Assembly (NCBI RefSeq): GCF_900116295.1
Contig: NZ_FPAF01000002.1
Coordinates: forward strand, 1-64,000
Source: Bacillus sp. 103mf
Lineage (GTDB): Bacteria > Bacillota > Bacilli > Bacillales > Bacillaceae_G
Direction: 5' to 3'
Length of the DNA: 64,000 bases
Positions 19,779 through 28,624 of the stretch are shown piece after piece (within the stretch, counting starts at the first letter, position 1; every line of letters begins with the position of its first letter). Made by a program: the position numbers and the translations under genes. A model generated the notes under the pieces. That model was not told where the DNA came from. It ran no database searches and worked only from the letters and a program-made list of their open reading frames with translations.

Positions 19779-19806
19779 AGTATACACTCTTAAAATAGGA
19801 ATGCAA
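19779..19806 (-). promoter_or_regulatory. SigA promoter of gudB
   Basis: On the minus strand TTGCAT (19801-19806) and TATACT (19779-19784) are 16 bp apart, about 50 bp upstream of the start codon. Confidence 0.7.
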
Positions 19807-19807
19807 G

Positions 19808-19821
19808 AGAAAACGCTAACA
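19808..19821. promoter_or_regulatory. cre-like CcpA site 1 upstream of gudB
   Basis: AGAAAACGCTAACA matches the cre consensus TGWAANCGNTNWCA at all defined positions but the first. It ends 2 bp from the -35 hexamer, on the upstream side. Confidence 0.6.
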
Positions 19822-19846
19822 AATATATGCAAACCTTTTTTATTTT

Positions 19847-19860
19847 TGCAAACGTTTTCA
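19847..19860. promoter_or_regulatory. cre-like CcpA site 2 upstream of gudB
   Basis: TGCAAACGTTTTCA matches the cre consensus at all defined positions but the third. It is centred 39 bp upstream of site 1. Confidence 0.6.
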
Positions 19861-19953
19861 ACATTATTATAGTCTTTTTGTTGTTTTTAGAAAAGCAAAA
19901 TGATTAAAAAGTTAACGTTTTTTATATAATATAATGTTTAAATGCTTTATATA

Positions 19954-19994
19954 AAGAAAAACCTCAACTATATCACTTAGCTGAGGTTTTCTTT
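19954..19994 (-). terminator. Terminator overlapping the mecB stop codon
   Basis: AAGAAAAACCTCA...TGAGGTTTTCTT stem; its first arm on the minus strand includes the end of the mecB gene. Confidence 0.8.
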
Positions 19995-20582
19995 TGCGAT
20001 AAAGTAATTGTAGATTTGTTTAATTGCGTCATTTGCCATCAGTTCTTTTCCATATTCCATCATTCGATAAATTGTAATTGTGGAAGAGTTACCAAATTCC
20101 GCCAAAATAGCAATCATATCTTCTTTCAATAACGTAGTCGTTTCCTCTTCTAACCATAAATAAAAACGATCTTGCCATCCATAAAGCTTTCCACCTGTTA
20201 TTCCTAGGCCATATAAACGACCAGCTAATGCAATTATATCGTCTAATGAAGTAAATTCGTATAATATATGCTCACTCTCGTCAAGAGTAACTTGCATTTC
20301 AATAAATTCATCTTGAAATTCTTCTTCCGTATCTAACTCTTGATTTTCTTTTGTAACAATAACAACCATACCTTGTGCTTGCAATGAAAACACTTCTACT
20401 GCAATTGGGCCATCAGCTTCAAAGCCGAGCTCTTTATTTGCTTCTTGCATCATATCTCGAAATAGTTGTTGTACTTTAGGAGCATTTTTCCATAAATCTT
20501 CCTTCGTAAGTCCACGTTCTGACAAATCATCGAACGTTAGAAAGATTTTTATTTTATTATAATTTAAACGTTCCAGCCTCAT
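19977..20582 (-). CDS. mecB: MecA-family adaptor protein MecB (YpbH)
   Basis: This encodes a 201-residue homologue of MecA, an adaptor that delivers proteins to the ClpC-ClpP protease. The conserved N-terminal MRLERLNYNKIKIFLTFDDL is a substrate-recruiting segment, an acidic linker spans about residues 80-105, and the C-terminal domain (about 110-195) binds ClpC. Position next to gudB and ypbG matches B. subtilis YpbH/MecB rather than MecA. TAAGGAGG precedes the ATG. Confidence 0.92.
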   Translation of the reverse strand: MRLERLNYNKIKIFLTFDDLSERGLTKEDLWKNAPKVQQLFRDMMQEANKELGFEADGPIAVEVFSLQAQGMVVIVTKENQELDTEEEFQDEFIEMQVTLDESEHILYEFTSLDDIIALAGRLYGLGITGGKLYGWQDRFYLWLEEETTTLLKEDMIAILAEFGNSSTITIYRMMEYGKELMANDAIKQIYNYFIAKENLS

Positions 20583-20659
20583 CCCGTAACCTCCTTACGC
20601 AACCGTTGTATCTAATTTTTATTATATGAAACAGAAAATAGATGGTTCTTTCCGAACAA

Positions 20660-21559
20660 CTATTCTGACATTTTTAACCATTCATCCCACTCTTCTCTCG
20701 TATCGCCAACAAACAAGTTATGAATCTCTTCTTTTTCTTCATTAGAAGCAAATCTAAAAGCAACACCAGAAAGTCCGATAGTAAGATTCTTATATTGCTC
20801 ACGTAATCTCTTTGCAAGCTGAACACTTGCCATTATATTTTCTTGCATTGTGCAAGAAATAAACAAAATTTTAGGATTTACTCGTGTGATTATATCATGA
20901 ATGCTGTCCTCTTCTATGCCTGTCCCAATGTAGATTGTTGGATAACCTTTTCGTCGTAAATATGTTGTAAAAATAAATAATTCGAGTTCATGTAATTCTC
21001 CTGGAACACATACTGAAAGCACCTTTGATGTTCTTGTATTGGTGGGTATACTATAGTAAATCGCTCCCATACGTGATCGTAAAAAGGACATTGCATATTG
21101 TTCCTCTGCGCTTGTTATTTTTTCATTCAAGCGTTTCTCTCTTAACTTGACCAACAATTTTATGAATACATCTGCAATTACTTTATCTATAGAAAAAATA
21201 CTAAACGCTTCATCCAATAATTCAAGAGCTTGTATTTCATCAAATTTTAACAAAGAATACAAGATATCGTCTACTAAAAGTTCTACTTTATTATATTCTT
21301 TTTCTAATAAATTGTGATTTCGTAATTGATTATTTTCTAATAAACTAACTGCTTGTCCAATGGTAAATCCTTGGTTCAGTTTGTTAATAAGCCATTTAAA
21401 GATTTGAACATGTTCTTCCGTATATAAACGATGTCCAGCATCATTACGTTTCGGTGTAATGATTTGATATCGTCTTTCCCAAGCTCGCAATGTTCCCGGA
21501 TGTATACCGAGCATTTTTGAAATTGCTTTAATATTATATTTACCTGTTGATCTTGGCAT
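20660..21559 (-). CDS. MerR regulator with C-terminal B12-binding domain
   Basis: This encodes a 299-residue regulator. Residues 8-75 form a MerR winged helix (YNIKAISKMLGIHPGTLRAWERRY), residues 85-175 a helical bundle, and the rest a cobalamin-binding Rossmann-like domain with PGELHELEL, YIGTGI and GLSGVAF. The histidine in GELHE matches the lower cobalt ligand of CarH-type proteins. The CarH Wx9EH motif is not conserved: the aligned residues are Arg and EQ. The ATG at 21559 has AAGGTGGG upstream; GTG at 21571 is less likely. It may sense cobalamin or have lost it. Confidence 0.85.
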   Translation of the reverse strand: MPRSTGKYNIKAISKMLGIHPGTLRAWERRYQIITPKRNDAGHRLYTEEHVQIFKWLINKLNQGFTIGQAVSLLENNQLRNHNLLEKEYNKVELLVDDILYSLLKFDEIQALELLDEAFSIFSIDKVIADVFIKLLVKLREKRLNEKITSAEEQYAMSFLRSRMGAIYYSIPTNTRTSKVLSVCVPGELHELELFIFTTYLRRKGYPTIYIGTGIEEDSIHDIITRVNPKILFISCTMQENIMASVQLAKRLREQYKNLTIGLSGVAFRFASNEEKEEIHNLFVGDTREEWDEWLKMSE

Positions 21560-21586
21560 ATATCTTCCCACCTTAAAAAAACAACG

Positions 21587-22363
21587 TCAATCTTTTCTTC
21601 GAAATGTAATCAAATGCGTTTGTGCAGGCGCACGAAAACGCAATGGTACAAATGTTGTTCCATAACCATTACTTACAAACAAAGTCGTATGTGGATATTC
21701 ATAAATTCCACCTTTCAAAAAACGTGTAGCATGAAACAATCGAATTTGTCCACCATGCGTATGACCACTTAATATACAGGAGATGCGCTCGGTTCCATTT
21801 AATTTATATAAAATATCAGGATTATGGCTCACAAGGATGCGAAAACCCTCTTCTTTACAATCTGCTAATGCTAAATCTAATCGATCACGCTTCAAACCTA
21901 CATCGTCAACACCTAGTAACCATATTTTTTCACCAAGCTCCGATTCAAATAAAGTCGCCGTATTATCCAAAATTTTCACACCATTTTGAAGAAGTAACGC
22001 GTCTAATTCGTGAAAATCAATTTCATAATCATTATTTCCCCAAACAAAATATACTTGCCCAATTTCATTTAACCGTTTAATATTATCAGCTACTCGTGAT
22101 AGAGGTACTCCTTGTTCCGCTAGATCCCCACCTATAATAACAAGATCTACTTTACCTTTCACTTGCTGTATTAAAGATTGAGAGACCGTTCTTCTGTGAA
22201 TATCTGAAATAAAAAAAATTCGAACTTCTCCAAAACTAATTGGAAAATTCGCAAATGATATGGTGTGCTCTAACAATGTATCATGCATCGCTTCTCTATA
22301 CATCATAATAAAACAAACAATTACAATACATAAAATAAAACAGCCTAAAACTCCCCATGACAT
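21587..22363 (-). CDS. ypbG: Membrane-anchored metallophosphoesterase (YpbG)
   Basis: This encodes a 258-residue calcineurin-like phosphoesterase with an N-terminal transmembrane anchor (about 4-22). All metal-binding motifs are present: FISDIHRR, IIGGDLAEQG, VWGNNDYE, LVSHNPD and LSGHTHGG. The position between mecB/MerR and ypbE matches B. subtilis ypbG. The substrate is not known. The ribosome site is weak (GGGAAAAGTGT). Confidence 0.88.
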   Translation of the reverse strand: MSWGVLGCFILCIVIVCFIMMYREAMHDTLLEHTISFANFPISFGEVRIFFISDIHRRTVSQSLIQQVKGKVDLVIIGGDLAEQGVPLSRVADNIKRLNEIGQVYFVWGNNDYEIDFHELDALLLQNGVKILDNTATLFESELGEKIWLLGVDDVGLKRDRLDLALADCKEEGFRILVSHNPDILYKLNGTERISCILSGHTHGGQIRLFHATRFLKGGIYEYPHTTLFVSNGYGTTFVPLRFRAPAQTHLITFRRKD

Positions 22364-22394
22364 ACACTTTTCCCAACTTTCTTCTTAACAGAAT

Positions 22395-22600
22395 CTATCT
22401 ATATATACAAGTTAAAAAACGACATAAAAACCCCTTTCTTTTTAGGAGAGGACAAGAGCATCTGGCTGTGCATAGAAGCGGTCAGGGCCCTTTCCTGCCA
22501 CATACGAGGTTTAAAACAAAGGGAGCAAGCAAGTACAGGTCATGTTGTATTCTGCGTAGCAGCAACTTATATGTCGAAAAATTAAAATGAATTTATATAA
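22395..22600. repeat. Family 1 intergenic repeat, inverted orientation
   Basis: This is the reverse of the 5091 copy: it starts ACAAGTTAAAAAACGACATAAAA, has AAGCGGTCAGGGCCCTTTCCTGCCACAT, and ends GCAGCAACTTATATGTCGAAAAATTAAAATG. The sequence between the repeat and ypbE contains a terminator and a family 2 copy, nothing else. Confidence 0.8.
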
Positions 22601-22620
22601 TCACATCATAACACATCTTG

Positions 22621-22656
22621 AAGAAAAACCTTCTACAATCAGTAGAAGGTTTTTCT
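22621..22656 (-). terminator. Terminator for the recQ-ypbD-ypbE unit
   Basis: AAGAAAAACCTTCTAC / GTAGAAGGTTTTTCTT, a perfect 16-bp stem with a 4-nt loop. Confidence 0.8.
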
Positions 22657-22669
22657 TCATCAAGTTATT

Positions 22670-22835
22670 TGCGTGTAGTAAGACCTACATCAAATTTATA
22701 AAGAGAGAGGAATTACTCTCTGTAAAAATAAGATTGATGTGAGCCAGCAGTTATTTCCCACCTACCTTCTTCAAATTCCTCACAATCTTAAGATAGGGGG
22801 CTTACCGTCAGCGAATTGGAGAATAAAAATTTCTC
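22670..22835. repeat. Family 2 repeat, diverged copy
   Basis: GTAGTAAGACCTACATC, GCCAGCAGTTATTTCCCACCTAC and AAGATAGGGGGCTTACCGTCAG preserve the family 2 order, with mutated stem arms. Confidence 0.55.
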
Positions 22836-22841
22836 TTTACT

Positions 22842-23336
22842 TTATTTTTTCGTTTCTGATCCTGTCTTCTTCGGAATTTTCAATACCTGTCCTGGTTCTA
22901 ATACTTCTGCTACCTCATTATATTTCTTTATAATCGCTATTCCATCTTCGTCCGGAAAATAATTCTTTGCAATCTCTCCCAAAGTTTCTCCTTCTTTCAC
23001 TGTATGAAACTGAAATGTCTTTGATGAGGATGATTTTGATTCATGATTTGTTTTCTTTTTTGAATTAAAAAAAATAACTTCAAATGCACTTTGTTCAGAA
23101 TCGGCAGCAGATTTCTTGTTTTTTTCCACAATGTAATGCTCAGTATACCATAAAACCCCAACAGGAAGAAGGATAAATAATACTGTTAAAATTCGAACAA
23201 AAAAGTGCTTTATTTTAAATTTTGATTTTTTATTTTTTTTGTCTTTATGAACTTCACTACGTGGCGGTAAACCCTCTTCTGTTTGCGTTGACTCTTCCAT
23301 ATTCTCTTCAAACTCTGTTGTCTGCCTCGTCGTCAT
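22842..23336 (-). CDS. ypbE: LysM-domain membrane protein (YpbE)
   Basis: This encodes a 164-residue protein with an acidic N-terminal cytoplasmic tail, one transmembrane helix (about 45-65), a polar linker, and a C-terminal LysM domain (FHTVKEGETLGEIAKNYF...) predicted to bind peptidoglycan outside the cell. I chose the ATG at 23336, with GGTGGTG 6 nt upstream; ATG at 23351 is possible. It overlaps the end of ypbD by 29 bp. Synteny supports the name; the function is unknown. Confidence 0.85.
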   Translation of the reverse strand: MTTRQTTEFEENMEESTQTEEGLPPRSEVHKDKKNKKSKFKIKHFFVRILTVLFILLPVGVLWYTEHYIVEKNKKSAADSEQSAFEVIFFNSKKKTNHESKSSSSKTFQFHTVKEGETLGEIAKNYFPDEDGIAIIKKYNEVAEVLEPGQVLKIPKKTGSETKK

Positions 23337-23925
23337 CTCGGTCACCACCATCTTTCATTTGATTTCTTAATTGTAATCCCATTATGAAATCGACTAAAAA
23401 ATGCGCAAAAATTGTAATTAATAAATTCCCTGTATATTGAAACACATAACCAAATACAATACTAATCAGCAATACAAAACAAAATAAAAACGGCTTAGTA
23501 ATATAGCGAATATGTAAAACCGCAAATACCACACTCGCAAAAATTAGACCAAAATACGTTTGTATCACACCACGAAATAGAAATTCTTCTGCTGTTCCTA
23601 TTAAAAGAGTAACAACCAACACATGAATAACAGACATGCCTTGAAACATACGATTATTTATCCCACCATCATCAAACCATGATTCAGGAAAGAGATGCAT
23701 CGCAATATAATCCAATAGAACAATAATACAAGCTACTCCGCCACCTATAAAAAAAATAGATGAAAAATCCCAGTTCCACAAAGATAGAAATGTATCCATG
23801 CTTGGAAAGAATATATACGCTAATAGTATTCCCATACATATAACGATTACTTGTGTAATATATAAATTCAGTCGGATTTCTTTTGGGTTCATGTCTTCAA
23901 TACTTTTCTTGCGTATATCCATCAT
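23308..23925 (-). CDS. ypbD: CPBP-family intramembrane protease-like protein (YpbD)
   Basis: This encodes a 205-residue membrane protein with about six helices and the CPBP/Abi signature EEFLFRG, followed by VFAVLH and AHFLVDF, whose Glu and His residues form the predicted membrane active site. The start overlaps the recQ stop by 4 bp. The family includes CAAX prenyl proteases and bacteriocin-immunity proteins; the substrate here is unknown. Confidence 0.85.
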   Translation of the reverse strand: MMDIRKKSIEDMNPKEIRLNLYITQVIVICMGILLAYIFFPSMDTFLSLWNWDFSSIFFIGGGVACIIVLLDYIAMHLFPESWFDDGGINNRMFQGMSVIHVLVVTLLIGTAEEFLFRGVIQTYFGLIFASVVFAVLHIRYITKPFLFCFVLLISIVFGYVFQYTGNLLITIFAHFLVDFIMGLQLRNQMKDGGDRDDDEADNRV

Positions 23926-25448
23926 TCCTTCCCTCTAAATCCGAAGAGCAATTGTAACTCTGTTTCCCAATTATAGTCGAAAACAGATTGTCTCGCTTTC
24001 TTTTTTTTATAATCTTCCATATGAATCCCACAATAAGTACAACAATTTTCCGGTTGCATTTCCTTTGTATATCCAAATTCAGAAAGAATTGCTTCTCTTT
24101 TACAATCTGTTCGCCATATCCATTCTTTCATCGTTTCTAGTTGACCGTATTTATTACAAAGCCGCGTTCTTACTTCTGTAATTAATTTCTGCTCCGCTTC
24201 ATCTGACAAGGATTCAATTATCAACTTCCTACGTTGTATGATTTTCATCTTTTCGAAATGATATCGAATAAATCTCCAGTATTGTTCATTCAATCCCGCT
24301 GCATTATAGCAAATTTCTTCTACATCTTCTAACGATAACACTTTGTTTTGTAACGTTGTTTCTCGTAATAAGGAAAATAAAAAACGAATTTGTTGTTCAT
24401 TTGGTAATTCTTCTTCAATAATGGAGAGCGGCAAATCATGATCAAGCGGGCTACATAACAAAATAGCAATGCTTGGCTCTCCATCACGGCCCGCTCGTCC
24501 AATCTCTTGTAAATAAGATTCTATATTTATTGGATAATGAAAATGAATAATATAGCGTGTATTTTGCTTATTTACTCCCATACCAAATGCACTTGTACAC
24601 ACAACAAGTTGAAGTTGATCGTTCATAAATTGTTGCTGAATTAACATCCGCTCTTCATGTTCCATTCCCCCGTGATAATGTGCAACATCGTCAATACCTT
24701 CATCCCTTAAATACGCTGCAAGACGTTCAGTCCAAGCCCTGCTTGAACAATAAATGATCCCAGGACCTTGTAAATATTTCACATGAGATAACAATACTTC
24801 TTTTTTCTCTTGAATAGTTTGAACAAACTCGATTTTCATAGCAATATTAGGACGATCAATCGAATGTAGATGCTGCTTCACATCTTTCAAATGTAAGCTT
24901 TCAATAATATCTTGTAATACTTCTTTCGTAGCAGTAGCTGTTAAAGCAAGAACCGGTGGGTAACCCATCGATGCGATAACTTGATCTAGCTTTTTATAAT
25001 CTGTTCGAAAATCATATCCCCATTGAGAAATACAATGTGCTTCGTCCACAACAAATAAAGAAATATGAATTTTTCGTAATTCTTTTAACAACATATCTGA
25101 TTGCAACATTTCGGGAGATACAAATACAAATTTATAGGAATGCAGCCGCCGCATAGCTTCTTTTTTTTCTATCATTGTCCGAAAGCTATTAAGAGCAATA
25201 ACTTGATTTTTCACTATATATTTTAATTGTGTAACTTGATCTTCCATTAATGACAATAACGGTGAAACAATCAGTACCGTTCCATCTTGTACAAGACCTG
25301 GTAGCTGATAACAAAGCGATTTCCCGCCGCCGGTTGGCAACATCGCTACAACAGAATTTCCCTTTAATAAATCTTCAATAACTTCCTTTTGCCCTGATCG
25401 AAATGTTCGGTATCCAAACCACTGATATAAACTATTTTCAAGCTTCAT
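23922..25448 (-). CDS. recQ: RecQ-family ATP-dependent DNA helicase
   Basis: This encodes a 508-residue 3'-5' DNA helicase used in recombinational repair. Visible motifs are FRSGQKEVIEDLLKG, Walker A PTGGGKS, DEAHCISQWG, TATAT, GMGVNKQNTRYIIH and QEIGRAGRDG. The zinc-binding region is present (CKREAIL...CCTYC). No HRDC domain is present, so it is the short form resembling B. subtilis RecS/YpbC. It overlaps ypbB by 11 bp and ypbD by 4 bp; GGAGG precedes ATG. Confidence 0.95.
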   Translation of the reverse strand: MKLENSLYQWFGYRTFRSGQKEVIEDLLKGNSVVAMLPTGGGKSLCYQLPGLVQDGTVLIVSPLLSLMEDQVTQLKYIVKNQVIALNSFRTMIEKKEAMRRLHSYKFVFVSPEMLQSDMLLKELRKIHISLFVVDEAHCISQWGYDFRTDYKKLDQVIASMGYPPVLALTATATKEVLQDIIESLHLKDVKQHLHSIDRPNIAMKIEFVQTIQEKKEVLLSHVKYLQGPGIIYCSSRAWTERLAAYLRDEGIDDVAHYHGGMEHEERMLIQQQFMNDQLQLVVCTSAFGMGVNKQNTRYIIHFHYPINIESYLQEIGRAGRDGEPSIAILLCSPLDHDLPLSIIEEELPNEQQIRFLFSLLRETTLQNKVLSLEDVEEICYNAAGLNEQYWRFIRYHFEKMKIIQRRKLIIESLSDEAEQKLITEVRTRLCNKYGQLETMKEWIWRTDCKREAILSEFGYTKEMQPENCCTYCGIHMEDYKKKKARQSVFDYNWETELQLLFGFRGKE

Positions 25449-26499
25449 GTAATCCTCCTACTCGCGCTAATACAAGACGAATCTCAAAATAGGAAACATG
25501 CTCTCCAGCAGCTTGTTTTAATATTCGCAGCTTCCGCGTTTGCAACTTCTCAATCATGTTCTGTATTTGCTTCATTTTTTCTTTTTCTATAAATTGCTCT
25601 ACTTCAAATTCTTTCTCACGTAATGCAATTTCTACAATATGATCCTCAATTGTTGCAACCTTTAGTTTCCTGATTCTCGCAATTTCTTCCATAGTTCTTC
25701 CTTGTTTCCATAATTGATACGTTTTTTGTGTGGATATACTAAATAAATCTGCTTTTTCATTTGGATACGCAATGATTTGTGTTAACAACGGAAACTGTTG
25801 CTTATGATGTTGCACATGTTGAATGATGAAATGAATTGTTCCCCAAAATAAAAGATATACGCGAAACGCATCTTGTTTCATCATATCTCCAAGCTGATCT
25901 GTTGTATAACCAATACGATGATATCCCGTTAGACGGTACACAAAAATAGTTGCTTCTATAGAAGTCACATTCATTAATATGAAATTTATTTCTTTATATA
26001 ACTGCTTTGCTAAATGTCCTCTTGAAACAGAAGAGCTCATAATAAATCGTTTTACCCATATCGTAATTTCTGTATCTTGTTGAATCGGAAGAAATTTCAC
26101 ACATTGCTGCTGCAAATTAGATACAGTTTGTATAATTAAAGATAATCTTTTCCAAAAACTCTCTCCAAGTTCGCCGTATTGCAGGCCATGTAAATGTTTC
26201 GGAAAATAAAATATTTTCTCCCATTCATTTATTTGTTTCTCTCCCGCTTCAGTTAAAATGTAAGTATTTTCATGCACACACGTAATAAGTTGTGCGTTTA
26301 ATAATGTTTCAATCTGTTTATCATAATTATGACGTCTTAGAGATTTATATACACCAAATAAAAAGGAAAGGTGAAACATATTCCCATCTTGTAATGTTTG
26401 TGAAGAACGCTTTCCTTTTAAAAGGTAATAAATAGAAGAAACTGTTCGTTCACCTTCTAATTGTTTTAAACAGTATAGTACGGTATATTGTAGCTGCAA
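25438..26499 (-). CDS. ypbB: YpbB-like helix-turn-helix protein
   Basis: This encodes a 353-residue soluble protein. Most is helical and of unknown fold; residues from about 255 form a helix-turn-helix (LWKQGRTMEEIARIRKLKVATIEDHI) like that at the C-terminus of some helicases. I prefer the TTG at 26499, 8 nt after AAGGGTGG; the GTG at 26511 directly abuts that site. It overlaps recQ, suggesting that the two work together on DNA; this is inference from coupling. Confidence 0.85.
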   Translation of the reverse strand: MQLQYTVLYCLKQLEGERTVSSIYYLLKGKRSSQTLQDGNMFHLSFLFGVYKSLRRHNYDKQIETLLNAQLITCVHENTYILTEAGEKQINEWEKIFYFPKHLHGLQYGELGESFWKRLSLIIQTVSNLQQQCVKFLPIQQDTEITIWVKRFIMSSSVSRGHLAKQLYKEINFILMNVTSIEATIFVYRLTGYHRIGYTTDQLGDMMKQDAFRVYLLFWGTIHFIIQHVQHHKQQFPLLTQIIAYPNEKADLFSISTQKTYQLWKQGRTMEEIARIRKLKVATIEDHIVEIALREKEFEVEQFIEKEKMKQIQNMIEKLQTRKLRILKQAAGEHVSYFEIRLVLARVGGLHEA

Positions 26500-26603
26500 T
26501 GCCGCTTCCACCCTTTCAGTCTACTTCTACTTCTACTTCCATTGTAACAAAATGCATCTTATTTAGATATTTTAAAAACATCATGGATAACTAAAGAAAT
26601 TAG

Positions 26604-26980
<377 letters not shown>

Positions 26981-27000
26981 TCTCCATCGGTGACTTCAAA

Positions 27001-27032
27001 AAATAACCCTCATTATTTGAGGGTTATTTTTT
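27001..27032 (+). terminator. Terminator after fer
   Basis: AAATAACCCTC-ATTATTT-GAGGGTTATTTTTTA, 20 bp after the fer stop. Confidence 0.85.
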
Positions 27033-27114
27033 ATTCTATAAAAATGAATTTCCATCATTGTTATTTTCCTTCCAAATGAATGGAAACCTCTCGGCAATCA
27101 GACTTTTACAGGAT

Positions 27115-27148
27115 AAAAAAGCATCAGCAGAAAAATTTCCACTGATGC
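27115..27148 (-). terminator. Terminator downstream of ribU
   Basis: Minus strand reads GCATCAG...CTGATGC-TTTTTT. It lies about 160 bp past ribU, beyond a family 2 repeat. Confidence 0.65.
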
Positions 27149-27154
27149 AAAATC

Positions 27155-27312
27155 TTCTATTTATCCCGCATTAACGGGCAGTAAGACCCCTACCTCAAGA
27201 TTGAGAGGGAAGCAAAGAAGATAGGTGGGGATAACTGCCCGTAAAAGCCCGATTGGGCGGGCTTTCCATCAGTGGGGATGAAGACCCCCCCCACTGATGG
27301 AAGTTTCACTTT
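27155..27312. repeat. Family 2 repeat, best-preserved copy
   Basis: This runs from TTTATCCCGC to GAAGTTTCACTTTAT. Nested complementary arms are seen: CGGGCAGT/ACTGCCCG enclosing ACCCCTACCT/AGGTGGGG, then GCCCGATTGGGCGGGC, then CCATCAGTGGGG/CCCCACTGATGG (27266-27300). These predict a multi-arm RNA in either orientation. The last hairpin directly follows ribU and may end its transcript. Confidence 0.75.
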
Positions 27313-27889
27313 ATGCATTTTGCATTTTCGCAAACACCCATACTTTTAATCGAGAAAATAAAGGAACAAAAACAATTGTTACTATAATTCCTTTAATTAA
27401 ATTAAAAGGTAAAATCGCCGCCACAATTGTTTGACGCATTGCACCACTAGACATAGCAGGTTGACCTAAGAACCAAGTGTAAGCTGGTAAAATGATGAAA
27501 TAATTTAGCACACTCATAATAAGAGTCATACAAATTACTCCTAACATCAATCCAGTTGTTAAACTTTTAACTGTGCGATGTTTACGAAACAAAATAGATG
27601 CCGGAAGAATAAAGAGACATCCAGCAATAAAATTCGCCATTTCCCCTACCGGCACTCCCGTCAAACTTCCTTGGATGCCATAATACAGAACGTTTTTTAT
27701 CGCCTCTACAATCACCCCTGAAAGCGGTCCAAAAATAATAGCTACAATTAACGCTGGGACATCACTAAAATCAATTTTCAAAAACGGCGGTAATCCTGGA
27801 AATGGAAAATCCAGCATCATTAGTAAATACGCAATGCTACCTAGCATCGCAACGCTCATCATTTTTACTACACTCTTCTGTTGTTTCAT
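27311..27889 (-). CDS. ribU: Riboflavin transporter RibU (ECF S component)
   Basis: RibU is the substrate-specific membrane subunit of an energy-coupling factor transporter for riboflavin. The 192-residue protein has about six transmembrane helices and the family motifs KIDFSDVPALI and GPLSGVIVEAIKNVL near residues 38-70. I chose the ATG at 27889, with GGAGAGAG upstream. An FMN riboswitch with its own terminator precedes it, which fixes the substrate. The shared ATPases and T component are not in this window. Confidence 0.94.
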   Translation of the reverse strand: MKQQKSVVKMMSVAMLGSIAYLLMMLDFPFPGLPPFLKIDFSDVPALIVAIIFGPLSGVIVEAIKNVLYYGIQGSLTGVPVGEMANFIAGCLFILPASILFRKHRTVKSLTTGLMLGVICMTLIMSVLNYFIILPAYTWFLGQPAMSSGAMRQTIVAAILPFNLIKGIIVTIVFVPLFSRLKVWVFAKMQNA

Positions 27890-27963
27890 ATTTCTCTCTC
27901 CTTTTCCATCGATCATCTCATGGAAAGTGGAAAGGTTCTGCTATGCCCTAATATTTTAGCATG

Positions 27964-27994
27964 AAAAAACCCTTTGCATCCGAAACGCAAAGGG
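27964..27994 (-). terminator. Riboswitch expression-platform terminator
   Basis: Minus strand reads CCCTTTGC-GTTTCGGAT-GCAAAGGG-TTTTTT, located between the FMN aptamer and ribU, where binding would stop transcription. Confidence 0.8.
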
Positions 27995-28053
27995 AGAAAT
28001 TTTAGGCACATCAAATAGACGTTCAAATACTTATCTTTTTTGAACGCTTGAAC

Positions 28054-28190
28054 CTCCATCTTCTCCCATCCAGACTGTACTGTCGGCTTTGGAATCGCAC
28101 CAAATCCTGCCTTAACGGCTCGCGGGCTTAGAACAAATACATGTGTTCATCACCGCCGGTCGGGATTTTCACCCTGCCCCGAAGATAGAC
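28054..28190 (-). ncRNA. FMN riboswitch (RFN element)
   Basis: The minus strand carries the conserved aptamer core: ATCTTCGGGGCAGGGTGAAA, TCCCGACCGGCGGTGATGA, AGCCCGCGAGCC and ACAGTCTGGATGGGAGAAG. It lies directly upstream of the ribU terminator, so FMN should repress RibU synthesis by premature termination. Confidence 0.95.
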
Positions 28191-28267
28191 CGATATTCTA
28201 TTTTCCCCATCATTATACAACAACTTTAAAACAATGTGAATGAAAATGCTTCTTTTTCATTCACATT

Positions 28268-28432
28268 GTGCAGCACCTTCCCTTGCATGTGGCAGAAAAA
28301 GGCCCTGATCGCTTCTATGCATGGTCAAATACTCTATTCTATCTAAAAGTACGAGGGTTTTAAATTTTTATTTATCCCGCTATTTGCGGGCAGTAAGACC
28401 CCCCACTGACGGAAGTTTCACTTTATATAATT
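28268..28432. repeat. Truncated family 1 element joined to a family 2 fragment
   Basis: Family 1 sequence begins abruptly at CTTGCATGTGGCAGAAAAAGG, lacking its left half, and runs to about 28365. It passes via TTTATTTATCCCGC into family 2 (GCGGGCAGTAAGACCCCCCACTGACGGAAGTTTCAC). The junction at TTTAT resembles an insertion point. The remainder of 28433-28624 holds only the upstream region of the next gene. Confidence 0.65.
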
Positions 28433-28624
28433 CTTATTAAACTTTATATAGTCAAACCTTCTTAATTGCATGACATTCTAGCAATCAGTAAATAATATGA
28501 CAAAAAAGAACATTTTTTTGTGTTTGTTCCTTTTTATTTACAATTCTCTAGCCATTCGTACACGAAAGTGATAAGATATGATATTGTTAAGAAAACAGCA
28601 TTTTCTTACAGTGGAGGAAATGTC

